Of a DNA stretch of 64,000 nt, positions 62,056 through 64,000 are shown piece by piece. Both the position numbers and the translations under genes were made by a program. The stretch is from Neopestalotiopsis rosae. Taxonomy: Eukaryota > Ascomycota > Sordariomycetes > Amphisphaeriales > Sporocadaceae. Within the stretch, counting starts at the first letter, position 1, and each line of letters starts with the position of its first letter. Location of the stretch: contig JALGAS010000003.1 of NCBI GenBank assembly GCA_023078685.1, positions 372,001 to 436,000 of the forward strand, written 5' to 3'. Under the pieces are notes generated by a model that searched no databases, was not told where the DNA came from, and saw nothing but the letters and a program-made list of their open reading frames with translations.

Positions 62056-63964
62056 TCATGGTGGGTGCTGAATCTTGCCCCTCAGCTCCTCGACCCTCTT
62101 CTCCCGCTTGGCCTCTTCAGACGAAAAGGAAAATCGAGACATGACGTCCTCGCCGGCGTTCCTGACCCGCGACACCAGCTTCTTACCCATGGCCCTCGAC
62201 TTGCTACCACTACCGCCCCCATTACTATTGGTTGCTCCTCCCCCTCCCCCTTCTATAGGTCCAAGTCCTCCCTTGGAACTACCACCACCATTATTCTTCC
62301 GATCTACGCCCCTGCCCCAGCTCGTCCTCTTGGGCTTGAAATTGTCCTTGCTTACTTGTTCGTCATCATCGTCATAATCCCAAGAACTCACCATTGTAGT
62401 GGTTATGGACTGCTGGTGCTGCTGCTTCTGTCCTCCCTCCGGGTACGGCGTCTTGACGTGATCGTCAAGTGCCCCCTTGCTACCGCCGTGCAGATGCAGA
62501 GGCACCGGCTTGGGCTTGCTCCCCGCCCGCGTCCGCTTGGAGAAGGCGGGCGTCTCCTTGACGGCAAACGACACGTTGCGGGACGAGGAGGTGCCGCTGG
62601 GCGCCGGCGAGGTGGTGGACCGCTGCTTGGATGATGATGTTGTGTTTGCTGCCGTGGCGCCGTATCCCTTGGTCCAGAGGCTATAGGGCGAGGTGATTAT
62701 TTCCTCTTCATCATCATGATCGGCGGCGGTGGTGTTTGTGACTGCTGGCGGCGCTGTTGTGGTCGTTGGTTTTGTGTCAAACTTGATATAGTTGTTCTCG
62801 CTCCGCGGCCGCGGTTCTTGCGGATTCGCTCGCCGGGCTGATGAGGTCTGGAGGTAGGGCTTGGGCGCCGCCAACATGAAGGCTCTTTGAACCTTCCCTC
62901 CTCCTCCTACTACCGAGTGGTTGACTGTGGAAGATGCAGAAGTCTCGGCGAGCGGGCTGCCCGGATCGCTGTGTCGGAACTGCGGCTGGTAATGACGATG
63001 ATTGTGGGTTTTGGAGGTGTTGTTCGTTATCCCCGTCGCCATCATCCTCGTCTTGTTGGTCTCCTCGGTGGTAGAAATGGGATGAAATCCCAGTGACGAG
63101 TGGGACGCTGCGGGCGGTATATCCTCCCATCGCGATTGTCGTCTCGAGCCGCCAGAATCGACAGCGCCACCGTCCCCCGTGGTCGCCCAGTGCTGCTGGT
63201 TGTGCTGATACTGCTTCTTCTGCCCATCTGCCTCGTGATGGTCGACCTCGGAAACGGTATGCTGCCCAAAGCTCCGAAACGACGAGGAATCCTCGGGCGT
63301 CAATGGCGATACCTCGTGTGCCTGGTACGAAAAGGTCCCCGTCGGCGGAGACAAGATGGGGCTCACGTCGACAAATCCTCCATCGTTTTGTTCGAGATCC
63401 TTGACGATCTTGTGGTCCGAGTGTCGCGGCCGCGGCGAGAGAATGACCGTATGTTGCTGCTGCTGCTGCTGCTGCTCACCAAAGTGCGTGACTATGCTCA
63501 TACCCGGCGGGCGTATCATGGCCATGCCATCCTCATTGACGGAACCCCCGAACCCGGTCTCTTCTTCTGCGCCGCTTCCCCTGCTCTCGGCCCTGCTCCC
63601 ACCGCCGCTAAACATGAAGAGCGGCGACTCATGTCGATGAAAGCGGCTCGGCGTCGCTCGACATGACCCATCAGAATTATACACGGACGACGACGAGGAC
63701 GCCGACTTGGGCGGCAGCGGCGGCAGGTCTCTACCCGCGTAGCTCGGGACGGCGCTGGGCGGCGGGAAGTGGTTCTGGCCGCTCCTGGGCGGACGCCGAT
63801 TCTGCTGTTGCTGTGCCGGCCTGCTGCTCTGCCCTTGGAACTCGTTACTCCCGTATATGCGCTCCATATCCCTTTGCTTCTGCAGAGTGTTCCAATTTCT
63901 CTTGTTCGCCCTTTGCCTTGCCTTGCCTCCCTCAGGGAGAGAAGAAACAGCTTTGATAGCCTGT
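62056..63964 (-). CDS. Hypothetical Ser/Gly/His-rich protein, 5' end outside or near window edge
   Basis: I do not recognise a family. The frame runs from about 63964 to the stop at 62056 (~636 residues). Upstream there is an in-frame TAG at 63985-63987. The open start is a TTG, and AAAGTCAG|A at 63964 looks like a splice acceptor, so a first exon probably lies beyond the window. The first true ATG (63867) would give a shorter form. The N-terminal segment QAIKAVSSLPEGGKARQRANKRNWNTLQKQRDMERIYG is the most protein-like part. The middle is low-complexity with Gln, Ser, Thr, Pro and Asn/Gly runs. The C-terminus (GKKLVSRVRNAGEDVMSRFSFSSEEAKREKRVEELRGKI) is basic, amphipathic and predicted helical. 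No membrane segment or catalytic motif is visible. It resembles the disordered regulators or polarity/septum-associated proteins common in moulds, but function is unknown. Confidence 0.6.
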
Positions 63965-64000
63965 CTGACTTTGGCAAGCAAAAGCTAATGACCTATGGGA

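Noticed and set aside
1..64000. tRNA and rRNA genes
   Set aside because: I looked for B-box-like GGTTCGA sequences with an A box at the right distance and found none that fold convincingly by eye. tRNAscan-SE would settle this.

Overview
The window is a stretch of nuclear chromosome from a filamentous ascomycete, most likely a Sordariomycete and plausibly Hypocreales. The support is gene density (about one gene per 4 kb), short introns of 47-155 nt with GTAAGT-like donors and CTAAC/CTGAC branch points, and family content: a group III (Nik1/Os-1 type) histidine kinase, a WW/PhoD-like protein, an UNC13/Git1-like C2 protein and a kynurenine-pathway dioxygenase. There is no operon logic. Each gene was spliced by hand from reading frame and splice signals, so exon limits are predictions.

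Left part (1-20 kb): an unusually long small heat-shock protein (minus), a WW + PhoD-like phosphatase protein (plus), a low-complexity small protein (minus), a CaCA-family cation exchanger (minus), the condensin kleisin subunit Brn1/Cnd2 (plus) and a SAM + HMG-box DNA-binding protein (minus).

Middle (20-45 kb): a 5-kb gene-free gap, an unrecognised 109-residue protein whose two exons are separated by a 1,052-nt intron, the 1,298-residue Nik1-type osmosensing kinase with six HAMP units (minus), a 6.7-kb gene-free gap, and a 1,379-residue UNC13/Git1-like MUN + C2 protein (minus). The gaps carry many copies of a short TAGGTAGGTA / TACCTACCTA motif.

Right part (45-64 kb): a BAR-PH-ArfGAP (plus), a Chk2/Cds1-type FHA kinase (plus), 3-hydroxyanthranilate 3,4-dioxygenase (minus), a Ctr copper transporter (plus), a CoA-type Nudix hydrolase with a PTS1-like C-terminus (minus), the C-terminal half of a tyrosinase with no recognisable copper-binding part (minus), a short, nearly pure A+T block, and a low-complexity protein that runs to the window edge (minus).

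The genes are mostly independent housekeeping or signalling functions: stress response (sHSP, Nik1, Chk2), chromosome structure (condensin, HMG protein), membrane traffic (UNC13-like, ArfGAP) and metal or cofactor metabolism. I found no convincing new multi-gene system. The points most worth a second look are the orphan tyrosinase half beside the A+T block, the His/Gly/Pro-rich insert in the sHSP, the two in-frame GTTGGT introns and the open frame past the stop in the ArfGAP gene, the small long-intron gene, and the dispersed TAGGTAGG motif.
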